From the NCBI RefSeq assembly GCF_000720185.1, contig NZ_JOIY01000027.1:1-64000 (forward strand): 64,000 nt of DNA. Reading direction: 5' to 3'. Both the position numbers and the translations under genes were made by a program. The notes beneath the pieces are model-generated. The model was not told where the DNA came from. It saw nothing but the letters and a program-made list of their open reading frames with translations, and did not search any database. Shown here piece by piece: positions 45,500-53,231 of the stretch. Position 1 is the first letter of the stretch. Each line of letters starts with the position of its first letter. This DNA comes from Streptomyces sp. NRRL S-340 (GTDB lineage: Bacteria > Actinomycetota > Actinomycetes > Streptomycetales > Streptomycetaceae).

Positions 45500-46255
45500 T
45501 CACCCGGCGACCCGGAAGTGGCTCGTCAGGCGCCCCTCGTCGTCCAGGACGTGGTAGGCGACTCCGGGCGGAGCGTCCCGGTCCGCCGCGCCCTCGCCCT
45601 CCCAGGGCAGCCGCAGTGTCCAGGTGACCCCGGGGCCGACGACGAGCGGCCGCCCGGCGAACGTCGTGGCGGCGGCCGTGTGGGCGTGCCCGGTGATCAG
45701 CCCGGCGATCGCGGGCCGCCGCCGCAGCAGGGCGGCCAGCCGGTGCGGCTCGCGCAGCCGGTAGCGGTCGGGCAGGGGGTGGTGCAGTGCGACCGGCGGA
45801 TGGTGCAGGGCCAGCAGCGCCGGTACGCCGTCGCCGAGGCCGTCGAGCGTCTGCTCGATCCAGCCGTACGTCTCCTCGTCGAGGGCGCCCTCGTCGCTGC
45901 CCGGGATGCTGGAGTCGCACATCAGCACCGCCGCGCCGTCGAGGACGTGCACGGAGTTGACCGGTCCGCCGGTCGCCGCCCGGCCCAGCAGCGCCTTGCG
46001 GTAGGCGGCGCGGTCGTCGTGATTGCCGGGGCAGGTGAGCACCGGGAACGGCGCGGCCCCGCCGGCCAGTCCCAGCAGCGCCGCGGCCTCCTCGTACTCG
46101 GCCTCCGCGCCGTGGTCGGCGATGTCCCCGGTCACCAGCAGCGCGTCCACCCGGCCCGGCAGCTCCCAGAGCGTGTCACGCACCCGCACGGCGCGTTCCG
46201 TCGCCCGCGCGGTGCCGTCCAGATGCAGATCGCTGATGTGCGCGATGACGAGCAC
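45500..46255 (-). CDS. Metallophosphoesterase (CpdA/Icc-like)
   Basis: A 251-residue calcineurin-like phosphoesterase. The metal ligands are visible in order: AHISDLHLDG (Asp-x-His), LLVTGDIADHG, CPGNHDDRAAY, then ITGHAHTAAATTF. The layout is that of cyclic-nucleotide or nucleotide phosphodiesterases such as CpdA. The substrate is unproven. GTG 46255 has a strong GGAGGG site 8 nt upstream, so I prefer it to the ATG at 46291. It is divergent from the M24 peptidase gene, with an AT-rich palindrome between them. Confidence 0.88.
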   Translation of the reverse strand: MLVIAHISDLHLDGTARATERAVRVRDTLWELPGRVDALLVTGDIADHGAEAEYEEAAALLGLAGGAAPFPVLTCPGNHDDRAAYRKALLGRAATGGPVNSVHVLDGAAVLMCDSSIPGSDEGALDEETYGWIEQTLDGLGDGVPALLALHHPPVALHHPLPDRYRLREPHRLAALLRRRPAIAGLITGHAHTAAATTFAGRPLVVGPGVTWTLRLPWEGEGAADRDAPPGVAYHVLDDEGRLTSHFRVAG

Positions 46256-46318
46256 GGCGTCGCCCTCCTGTCGCCCGGTCCCCCGGCTCATGGCAGTGAG
46301 GCGATCCCACCACGAGGA

Positions 46319-46347
46319 TTAATGGTTGGGCAAGCATTGACCATTAA
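46319..46347. promoter_or_regulatory. AT-rich palindrome between divergent genes
   Basis: A perfect 8-bp inverted repeat, TTAATGGT (46319-46326) and ACCATTAA (46340-46347), with a 13-bp centre containing TTGGGCAAGCATTG. It is conspicuous in GC-rich DNA and lies 64 bp upstream of the phosphoesterase start. It is probably an operator or promoter; the regulator is unknown. Confidence 0.5.
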
Positions 46348-46514
46348 CATGGATCCGGCAAAGCGGTGGTCCTCGGGCCGTCCCACCGGCGAGGATGGGG
46401 GCGTGACCCGTCGGGCCCGCCGACCGGCTCGCGCGGCCCCTCGCGCGCGGGCAGGATGCTGCCCGTGGTCACTGCTCGTCCCTCACCGCACCCCAGCCGC
46501 ACACGGAGGACCGG

Positions 46515-47642
46515 ATGACCGGCACCGCGCCCGCGCCCTTCACCGCCGACGACTACCGGGCCCGGATGGCACGCGCCGCACGGGCGGCGGCCGACGCCGG
46601 GCTCGCGGGACTCCTCGTGGCCCCCGGCCCCGACATGGTGTGGCTCACCGGCTACGCGCCGCCCGCCGACACCGAACGGCTCACCCTGCTGGTCCTGGCC
46701 CCCGGGCAGGACCCCGTCCTCGTCGTCCCGACCCTGGAGGCCCCGGACGCCGCCCGGGCCACCGGCGCGCCCGCGATGACCCTGCGCGACTGGACCGACG
46801 GCAAGGACCCCTACGCCGTCACCGCCGCCCTCCTCGACGCCCGCGGCCGCTTCGGCATCAGTGACAACGCGTGGGCCATGCACCTGCTGGGCCTCCAGCG
46901 GACCCTGCCCGGCACCTCCTACGCCTCCCTCACCGAGGCCCTGCCCATGCTCCGGGCCGTCAAGGACGCCGCCGAACTCGAACTCCTGGCCGCCGCCGCG
47001 GCCGCCGCCGACCAGGCCTTCGAGGAGATCCGCACGGTCCGCTTCGCCGGGCGCCGCGAGTTCGAGGTCGGCGCCGACCTCGCCGCCCTGCTGCGGCGCT
47101 TCGGCCACTCCCAGGTGGACTTCACCATCGTCGGTTCCGGCCCCAACGGCGCCAACCCGCACCACGAGATGGGCGACCGGGTCATCGAGCGCGGCGACAT
47201 GGTCGTCCTCGACTTCGGCGGCCTCAAGGACGGCTACGGCTCCGACACCACCCGCACCGTCCACGTCGGCGAACCCACGGACGAGGAACGCCGGGTGCAC
47301 GACGTCGTCCGCGAGGCCCAGGAGGCGGGCTTCCGCGCCGTGCGTCCGGGCGCCGCCTGCCAGGACGTCGACCGGGCCGCCCGCGCGGTCGTCGCGGACG
47401 CCGGGTACGGCGAGTACTTCATCCACCGCACCGGCCACGGCATCGGCGTCACCACGCACGAGCCGCCGTACATGATCGAAGGGGAGGAGCAGCCCCTCGT
47501 GCCCGGCATGTGCTTCTCCGTGGAACCCGGCATCTACCTGCCCGGCCGCTTCGGAGTGCGGATCGAGGACATCGTGACGGTCACCGAGGACGGGGGCCGC
47601 CGCCTCAACGACACCACCCGGGAGATGGTCATAGTGGACTGA
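46515..47642 (+). CDS. M24-family Xaa-Pro peptidase
   Basis: A 375-residue cytoplasmic metallopeptidase that probably removes residues next to proline (prolidase or aminopeptidase P type). The N-terminal creatinase-like domain (about 1-140) precedes the pita-bread domain, with all five metal ligands recognisable: VVLDFGGLKDG (Asp), YGSDTTRTV (Asp), RTGHGIGVTTHE (His), FSVEPGIYLPG (Glu) and VRIEDIVTV (Glu). It starts at ATG 46515. The phosphotransferase-like gene follows 45 bp later. Confidence 0.93.
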   Translation: MTGTAPAPFTADDYRARMARAARAAADAGLAGLLVAPGPDMVWLTGYAPPADTERLTLLVLAPGQDPVLVVPTLEAPDAARATGAPAMTLRDWTDGKDPYAVTAALLDARGRFGISDNAWAMHLLGLQRTLPGTSYASLTEALPMLRAVKDAAELELLAAAAAAADQAFEEIRTVRFAGRREFEVGADLAALLRRFGHSQVDFTIVGSGPNGANPHHEMGDRVIERGDMVVLDFGGLKDGYGSDTTRTVHVGEPTDEERRVHDVVREAQEAGFRAVRPGAACQDVDRAARAVVADAGYGEYFIHRTGHGIGVTTHEPPYMIEGEEQPLVPGMCFSVEPGIYLPGRFGVRIEDIVTVTEDGGRRLNDTTREMVIVD

Positions 47643-47687
47643 CCCGCCGGCAGCCCCCACCCCCGACCCGAACGACACGGCGCGACG

Positions 47688-48686
47688 ATGACCCAGGCAC
47701 CGACACCCACCGCGGACACGGTCCGCCGGCTGGTCCGCACCCTGCTCCCCGACGGCCCGGGGGGCCGGGGCGGCGGCACCGGCGGACCCGACGTCCGGCC
47801 CGTCGCCGAGGGCGGCGAGCACTCCACCTGGTGGGTCGGCGCCCGCCATGTGCTGCGCCTCGCCCCCGACCGTGCCGCCTCCGCGCGCCGGCGCCGCGAA
47901 CTGCGCCTGCGCGACCTGGCCCGCCCGCACCTGCCGGTGGCCGTCCCCGCGAGCGTGGCGCACGGCGACTGGGCGCCCGGACTGGCGTACACCCTGGACA
48001 CGAGGATCCCCGGCGGCACGGCCGGCGAGCACGAGGTCTCCGCCCTCGGCGAGGACGACCTGGCCGGGCTGCTCACCGGGCTGCGCGCGGTGCCCGTCCG
48101 GCAGGCCGAGACGCTCGGCGTGCCGCGCGCCGCCCCCCGCTCCCTGGAGGCGCTGCGCCGGATGGCCGTGCACGCCGCGGAACTCCTCGGGAAGGCCGAC
48201 GAGTTCGAACCCGCGCGGATGCACCAGCTCGCCCCGTCCGCCGCGGCCCAGCTGGCCGCCCAGCCGGGCACGGCGGTCCTCGTCCACCACGGCCTGTCGG
48301 CCGAGCACCTGGTGGTCGCCCCCGACGGCCGGGTCCGCGGCGTTCTGGACTGGACCGACGCGGCCGTCGGCGACCCCGCCGAGGACATCGCGGGCCTCGC
48401 CCTGGCCGTCGGGTCACCCGCCGCCGTGCGCGCCGCCACCCTCGCCGGGTACGGGGCCCGGCCCTGCCTGCGCGGCCTGTGGCTGGCCCGCTGCGACACC
48501 GTGATCCGCCTCGCCGCCCGCCTGGAGGGCCGCGACGACAGCCCGCTGCCGCTGCTGCGGGTCCAGTTGCGGCACGCCTGGGAGGCGATCCTCCTGGAGC
48601 GGGTCACGGAATTCCGCGAGGACGCGGACCCGGGCACGGACCCGGACCCGGACGAAGGCGGGGACGCCGGGGACGCCGCACGCTGA
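47688..48686 (+). CDS. Phosphotransferase-fold protein lacking the catalytic Asp
   Basis: A 332-residue protein of the aminoglycoside phosphotransferase/choline-kinase-like fold. EGGEHSTWWVGARHVLRLAP is the nucleotide-binding N lobe, and VLDWTDAAVGDPAEDIAGLA is the metal-binding segment. The catalytic loop, usually HGDxxxxN or HADLGPEH, reads HHGLSAEH here (200-207), so Gly202 sits where the catalytic Asp should be. The protein may be a pseudokinase or use another base. It is probably cotranscribed with the M24 peptidase gene. The last 30 residues are Asp/Gly-rich. It starts at ATG 47688 without a clear ribosome site. Confidence 0.82.
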   Translation: MTQAPTPTADTVRRLVRTLLPDGPGGRGGGTGGPDVRPVAEGGEHSTWWVGARHVLRLAPDRAASARRRRELRLRDLARPHLPVAVPASVAHGDWAPGLAYTLDTRIPGGTAGEHEVSALGEDDLAGLLTGLRAVPVRQAETLGVPRAAPRSLEALRRMAVHAAELLGKADEFEPARMHQLAPSAAAQLAAQPGTAVLVHHGLSAEHLVVAPDGRVRGVLDWTDAAVGDPAEDIAGLALAVGSPAAVRAATLAGYGARPCLRGLWLARCDTVIRLAARLEGRDDSPLPLLRVQLRHAWEAILLERVTEFREDADPGTDPDPDEGGDAGDAAR

Positions 48687-48742
48687 CGAGGCCGGCCACG
48701 GCGAGGGCCCCGCACCTCGACGAGGCCGGCGACGGCGGGAGG

Positions 48743-48801
48743 CCGCACCGGAACGAGGGCGGGGGCTGCGGCGGCCCCGCGGCCGGGCGAGGGCGGTGCG
48801 G
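48743..48801. terminator. Possible terminator, phosphotransferase/treZ
   Basis: An 8-bp outer stem, CCGCACCG (48743-48750) with CGGTGCGG (48794-48801), encloses a GC-rich interior able to pair further. It ends 2 bp before the treZ stop and lies between convergent genes. Just upstream, GACGAGGCCGGC is repeated at about 34-bp spacing. Confidence 0.35.
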
Positions 48802-48803
48802 GC

Positions 48804-50558
48804 TCAGCTCTGCGCCAGCACCACGCACGACCGGCCGGGCAGGCGCAGCAGACCGTCCTCGTCGGGTGCCTCGACCGGCTCCCAGGCGGCGAGCACCCGG
48901 GCCGGCCGGGTGCCCAGCGGGATCGCCGCCGCACCGGTGCCGAGGTTGACGGCCACCCGTACGTCCCCGCGCCGGAAGGCCAGCCAGCGCGCCTCCTCGT
49001 CGTAGGCGACCCGGGTCGCGGCGAGGTCGGGGTCGGTGAGGTCCGGCAGCCGGCGCCGGAGCGCGATCAGCCGCCGGTACCAGGCCAGCACGCGCGCGTG
49101 CGGCTCGCGTTCCGGCTCGGACCAGTCCAGGCAGGAGCGGTCCCGGGTCGCCTCGTCCTGCGGATCGGGCACGTCCTCCTCCGCCCACCCGTGCGCCGCG
49201 AACTCCCTCCGCCTGCCCCGGCGCACGGCCTCGGCCAGGTCCGGGTCGGTGTGGTCGGTGAAGAACTGCCACGGGGTGCCCGCCGCCCACTCCTCACCCA
49301 TGAAGAGCATCGGCGTGAACGGCGCGGTCAGCGTCAGCGTGGCCGCGCACGCCAGCAGCCCCGGCGCGTCCGCCAGCAGGCCGGACAGCCGGTCGCCCTG
49401 GGCCCGGTTGCCGACCTGGTCGTGGGTCTGGGCGTAGCCGAGCAGCCGGTGGCCGGCCACGCGGGTGCGGTCCAGGGGGCGGCCGTGGTGGCGGCCCCGG
49501 AAGCTGGAGTACGTCCCGTCGTGGAAGTAGCCGCCGGTGAGCGTCTTGGCGACCGCGGCGAGCGGGGCCCGCGCGAAGTCGGCGTAGTAGCCCTGGGACT
49601 CGCCCGTCACGGCCGCGTGCAGCGCGTGGTGGAAGTCGTCGCTCCACTGGGCGTGCAGCCCGAGGCCGTGCTCCGCGCGCGGGGTGATCAGCCGCGGGTC
49701 GTTCAGGTCCGACTCCGCGATCAGGAACAGCGGGCGGCCGAGGTCCGCCGAGAGCGCGTCCACGGCCGTGGACAGCTCCTCCAGGAAGTGGCGCGCGCGG
49801 GTGTCCACCAGCGCGTGCACCGCGTCCAGGCGCAGCCCGTCGAGCCGGTAGTCGCGCAGCCAGGCCAGCGCGCTGCCGACCAGGAAGTCGCGCACCTCGT
49901 CGGAGCCGGGCGCGTCCAGGTTGACGGCGGAGCCCCACGGCGTGTGATGGGTGTCCGTGAAGTACGGGCCGAAACGCGGAAGGTGGTTCCCCGAGGGGCC
50001 CAGGTGGTTGTGCACCACGTCCAGGACCACGCCCAGCCCCAGCTCGTGCGCCCGGTCGACGAAGCGCTTCAGCCCCTCCGGTCCGCCGTAGGGCTCGTGC
50101 ACCGCCCACAGCGACACCCCGTCGTAGCCCCAGCCGTGCCGGCCGGGGAACGGGCACACGGGCATCAACTCCACGTGCGTGACGCCGAGTCCGGTCAGGT
50201 GCTCCAGGCGTGCCGCCGCCGCGTCGAACGTGCCCTCGCGCGTGTACGTGCCCACGTGCAGCTCGTAGAGGACCGCGCCGGGCAGCGGGTGCCCCGGCCA
50301 GTCGGGGGTGCGCCAGGCATGGCGCCCGTGGTCGACCACCGCGCTCAGCCCGTCCGGGCCGTCCGGCTGCCGCCGCGACCGCGGATCGGGCAGCACGGGG
50401 CCGTCGTCCAGGGCGAAGCCGTAGCGCGAGCCGTCCCGCGCGGCGGCCTGCCCGCTCCACCATCCCGGCCGCTCGGGATCGCGCTCCAGCGCGCGCGTGG
50501 CGCCGTCGCACTGGAGCGTCACACGGCCGGCCTGCGGTGCCCACACCTCGAACTGCAC
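48804..50558 (-). CDS. treZ: Malto-oligosyltrehalose trehalohydrolase
   Basis: A 584-residue GH13 enzyme that releases trehalose from maltooligosyl-trehalose made by TreY. An N-terminal carbohydrate-binding-like domain (VQFEVWAPQAGRVTLQCDG) precedes the barrel. Catalytic residues lie in LDGLRLDAVHAL (Asp nucleophile), FLIAESDLND (Glu acid/base) and TQTHDQVGNRAQGD-like (YAQTHDQVGNRAQGD, third Asp). GTG 50558 follows AAGGGGAA; the frame is open to 50642. treY and glgX lie 2.7 and 6.6 kb upstream on the same strand, separated by genes on both strands, so the pathway is not one operon. Confidence 0.95.
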   Translation of the reverse strand: MQFEVWAPQAGRVTLQCDGATRALERDPERPGWWSGQAAARDGSRYGFALDDGPVLPDPRSRRQPDGPDGLSAVVDHGRHAWRTPDWPGHPLPGAVLYELHVGTYTREGTFDAAAARLEHLTGLGVTHVELMPVCPFPGRHGWGYDGVSLWAVHEPYGGPEGLKRFVDRAHELGLGVVLDVVHNHLGPSGNHLPRFGPYFTDTHHTPWGSAVNLDAPGSDEVRDFLVGSALAWLRDYRLDGLRLDAVHALVDTRARHFLEELSTAVDALSADLGRPLFLIAESDLNDPRLITPRAEHGLGLHAQWSDDFHHALHAAVTGESQGYYADFARAPLAAVAKTLTGGYFHDGTYSSFRGRHHGRPLDRTRVAGHRLLGYAQTHDQVGNRAQGDRLSGLLADAPGLLACAATLTLTAPFTPMLFMGEEWAAGTPWQFFTDHTDPDLAEAVRRGRRREFAAHGWAEEDVPDPQDEATRDRSCLDWSEPEREPHARVLAWYRRLIALRRRLPDLTDPDLAATRVAYDEEARWLAFRRGDVRVAVNLGTGAAAIPLGTRPARVLAAWEPVEAPDEDGLLRLPGRSCVVLAQS

Positions 50559-50730
50559 GGACGGTTCCCCTTCGTCTGTCCACCGTGACGGAGTCCTCCA
50601 TCGTCCTCCAAAGGAGGTCGATGCGCTTTTGAATCCACCCATTCGCGCGAGGTGTCGTCACTTCGGCGCGCCGCGTGGCCCTCCTCGCGTTTCCTGGACA
50701 CCCCGCGGCCGTTGGCCGACAATCACGAAC

Positions 50731-51282
50731 GTGACGTCGTCCTTCGAGATCCATCCGTACCCCGCGCGGTTGTCCGACGCGGAGCGCGACCGGGCACTGA
50801 AGGTGCTGCGCGACGGCGTCGCGGCGGGCCGGCTGTCGCACGACACGTTCGTGCGGCGCATGGAACTGGCGCTGGCCGCCCGTCGCCCCGACGAACTCGC
50901 GGTGCTGACCTCGGACCTGTCCACCGAGGGCAGGCTCTCCCGCATGGTGTTCGGCACCGTGGAGGCCGTCTCCGGCTTCACCGTACGGCTGCGCAGGGCC
51001 TGGCAGGCCGAGCGGCTGCCCAAGCTGCTGCTGCCGCACCCGGCCGGAGGCCATCCGCTGCGCATAGGCCGCGACCCGGCGAGCGGCCTGAGACTGAACC
51101 ACGAGACCGTCTCGCGGGCCCACGCCGAACTGCGCCGGCAGGGCGGTCTGTGGATCCTGCGCGACCTCGGCTCGACCAACGGCACCACCGTCAACGGCCG
51201 GCGGGTGACCGGCGCGGCCGTCGTCCGCGAGGGCGACCAGGTGGGCTTCGGGCAGGTGACGTACCGGCTCTCGGCGGACTGA
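50731..51282 (+). CDS. DUF1707/FHA-domain protein
   Basis: A 183-residue soluble protein. The DUF1707 segment (LSDAERDRALKVLRDGVAAGRLS and FVRRMELALAARRPDEL, about 12-55) is joined to a C-terminal FHA domain: LRIGRDPASGLRLNHETVSR, HAELRRQGGLW and LRDLGSTNGTTVNGRR, about 108-170. The Arg, Ser-Arg-x-His and Asn residues that bind phosphothreonine are intact. It probably reads the output of a Ser/Thr kinase. GTG 50731 is taken from the domain edge, since no clear ribosome site exists. It is divergent from treZ. Confidence 0.9.
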   Translation: MTSSFEIHPYPARLSDAERDRALKVLRDGVAAGRLSHDTFVRRMELALAARRPDELAVLTSDLSTEGRLSRMVFGTVEAVSGFTVRLRRAWQAERLPKLLLPHPAGGHPLRIGRDPASGLRLNHETVSRAHAELRRQGGLWILRDLGSTNGTTVNGRRVTGAAVVREGDQVGFGQVTYRLSAD

Positions 51283-51385
51283 GCGGCCCGGACCGCCCCC
51301 GGACGGGGCAGCGGGAGGCCCGGCGGTGCTCCCGTTCGGGTGAGCGGGACTGCGGTCCGCGCGGCGGCGTGCCGATACACCGGCC

Positions 51386-51826
51386 ATGACCCACTCCATC
51401 ACCAAGGCGGCGACCCGGTGGCTGCGCCGCGGGCTGCCGGTCACCGCGGCCCTCCTCATCGCGGCCGCGGTCCCCGCCCAGGCGGCCCGGACCTCCCCGC
51501 GGCAGGCGGACCGCGGCGACTGGCTCTACGTCACCGTCACCCACGGCGACACCCGCTCGGGCGGTGACACCCGCGGCACCCTGCTGCTGTGCGACCCGCC
51601 CCACGGGCACTCCCACGCGGCCCAGGCCTGCGCCGAGCTGCGGTCGGCGCGCGGCGACATCCGCGGCATTCCCCGCAAGGACGTCTTCTGCTCGATGATC
51701 TACGCCCCCGTGACCGTCCAGGCGCGCGGCGAGTGGCAGGGACGCGCGGTCGACTACACGGAGACCTTCGCCAACGCGTGCGAGATGAACGCCCGGACGG
51801 GGAACGTGTTCACGCTGGACGGGTGA
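51386..51826 (+). CDS. Subtilisin-inhibitor-like (SSI) secreted protein
   Basis: A 146-residue exported protease inhibitor of the Streptomyces SSI family. A signal peptide ends near PAQA (residue 33). The mature part has the four SSI cysteines, Cys69-Cys82 and Cys102-Cys132. The reactive-site loop is CSMIYAPV, which puts Met104 at P1 as in classical SSI, so subtilisin-like proteases are the expected targets. SSI proteins restrain extracellular proteases during mycelium turnover. It starts at ATG 51386. A strong hairpin follows, then a convergent carboxypeptidase gene. Confidence 0.92.
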   Translation: MTHSITKAATRWLRRGLPVTAALLIAAAVPAQAARTSPRQADRGDWLYVTVTHGDTRSGGDTRGTLLLCDPPHGHSHAAQACAELRSARGDIRGIPRKDVFCSMIYAPVTVQARGEWQGRAVDYTETFANACEMNARTGNVFTLDG

Positions 51827-51837
51827 GGATCCGCGCC

Positions 51838-51871
51838 GGCGGGGGCGCGGGCACCCGTCCGCGTCCCCGCC
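51838..51871. terminator. Hairpin terminator, SSI/carboxypeptidase
   Basis: A 13-bp stem with one G-T pair (51838-51850, GGCGGGGGCGCGG, with 51859-51871) and an 8-nt loop, filling the 46-bp gap between two convergent genes. Confidence 0.75.
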
Positions 51872-51872
51872 C

Positions 51873-53114
51873 TCACGCGCCCACGTCCCGGGCGTGGCGG
51901 GCCGTCTCCACCACCGTGCGGGACTGGTGCTCGACCTGGTGCTCCAGCGGCACCCAGCGGGCCCGGAAGCGGTCCGCGAAGGCCGTGCTCCAGGTCGCGA
52001 CGAGCCGTTCGAGGCCCGGCGCGGCCCGGTCGTCGGCCTCGCGCAGCACCCGCAGCAGCATCGCGGCGGCCCGCAGCGGCAGCCGGCGGCCGAACGCGTC
52101 GACGCTGCCGACGTAGGCCATCGTCGTGTCGGCGGGCGGGGTGTGCACCCAGTCCGCCGCGAGCCCCGGCACCAGGCCCAGCCCCCAGCGCGCCGCGCGC
52201 AGCAGCGGCCCGTCGGCGCCCCGCAGCCGGGGCAGCGCGTCGGCGAGCACCAGCTCCACCTCCCGCGCGTCCCGCAGCAGCCGGGCCGCCAGCCGTCGTA
52301 TCGCCGCCTGCGGAGCGGGGTGCGGGGCCGGGTCGTCGACCAGGTCGCTCGCCCACATCGGGACCTCCACGACCGCCGTCAGGCCGCCGTGGCGGTGGGC
52401 GCGGTACCACGTGCTCAGCCGCGCGTCGTCGGGCAGGCTCGGGTACGCCGGCGCTGAGCCGGGCGTCGGCATCACCCGTACGCCGGGCCCGGAGACGGGC
52501 CAGCCGGCCGCGTCGCAGGCGCCCGTCTCCACCGGGATGTGCAGCTCCGCCGCCGACTTGGCGAAAGGTTCCGCCAGCCCCGGGACGTCGCGGGTGAGCT
52601 GCACCCAGCTGCCGCCCAGCTCCGTGCCGTGCAGGGTCACCTGGAGGTAGGGCCGCAGCGCGTCGATGACACCGGTCAGCGCACGGGTCTCGGGCGGCAG
52701 CCGGTCGGGCGGCAGCACGGACGGCGACCACTCCGGCTGCTCCGCCCCGGCCGGGCGGAAGAAGCCGTGGTGGTAGTCGAGCAGGCTGCGCGGGGCCGGC
52801 GTCACGTGCAGGCTCGCCCCGTCCGGGTCCGCGCAGAGCAGGAAGTGCCAGGAGGTCCCGGCCCGCAGTTCCCGCTCGGTCAGCACCCGGCGTGCCAGTG
52901 CGAGGAGGGTCGAACCGCCCGTGGGCTCGTTGGCGTGGGCGCCCGCGACCACCAGGACGGCCCGCCGGGCACGGCCGACGGACAGCAGGTGCAGCGGTCT
53001 GCCCGCGCGGGAGACGCCGACCTGGTCCAGGGTGCACAGGCCCGGCCGGTGCGCGGCCAGCGACCGGGCCGAGGCCACGAGTTCGGGAACACTGGGATAG
53101 CGCGGCTCCGGCAC
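51873..53114 (-). CDS. M14-family zinc carboxypeptidase
   Basis: A 413-residue metallocarboxypeptidase-like protein. VAGAHANEPTGGSTLLALA carries the zinc HxxE pair, LQVTLHGTELGGSWV supplies the later His, and LTAVVEVPMWASD the catalytic Glu near residue 260. There is no evident signal peptide, so it is probably cytoplasmic. It may act on cell-wall peptides or other small peptides. GTG 53114 is preceded by GGGGGTGAG; a start at 53165 would add 17 residues. The last 130 residues (a helical C-terminal region with ALPRLRGADGPLLRAARWGL) are not part of the peptidase core. Confidence 0.87.
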   Translation of the reverse strand: MPEPRYPSVPELVASARSLAAHRPGLCTLDQVGVSRAGRPLHLLSVGRARRAVLVVAGAHANEPTGGSTLLALARRVLTERELRAGTSWHFLLCADPDGASLHVTPAPRSLLDYHHGFFRPAGAEQPEWSPSVLPPDRLPPETRALTGVIDALRPYLQVTLHGTELGGSWVQLTRDVPGLAEPFAKSAAELHIPVETGACDAAGWPVSGPGVRVMPTPGSAPAYPSLPDDARLSTWYRAHRHGGLTAVVEVPMWASDLVDDPAPHPAPQAAIRRLAARLLRDAREVELVLADALPRLRGADGPLLRAARWGLGLVPGLAADWVHTPPADTTMAYVGSVDAFGRRLPLRAAAMLLRVLREADDRAAPGLERLVATWSTAFADRFRARWVPLEHQVEHQSRTVVETARHARDVGA

Positions 53115-53231
53115 TGGACTCACCCCCGTACTGGCCCGCCCGGCTTCGCATCCGCAGTACCCCACGGCCGGTGGTGACTGTCAAGTGGCCGCTCACTCCC
53201 AGCCGCCCCGGACGCCCGGCCCGGCCCGTGC

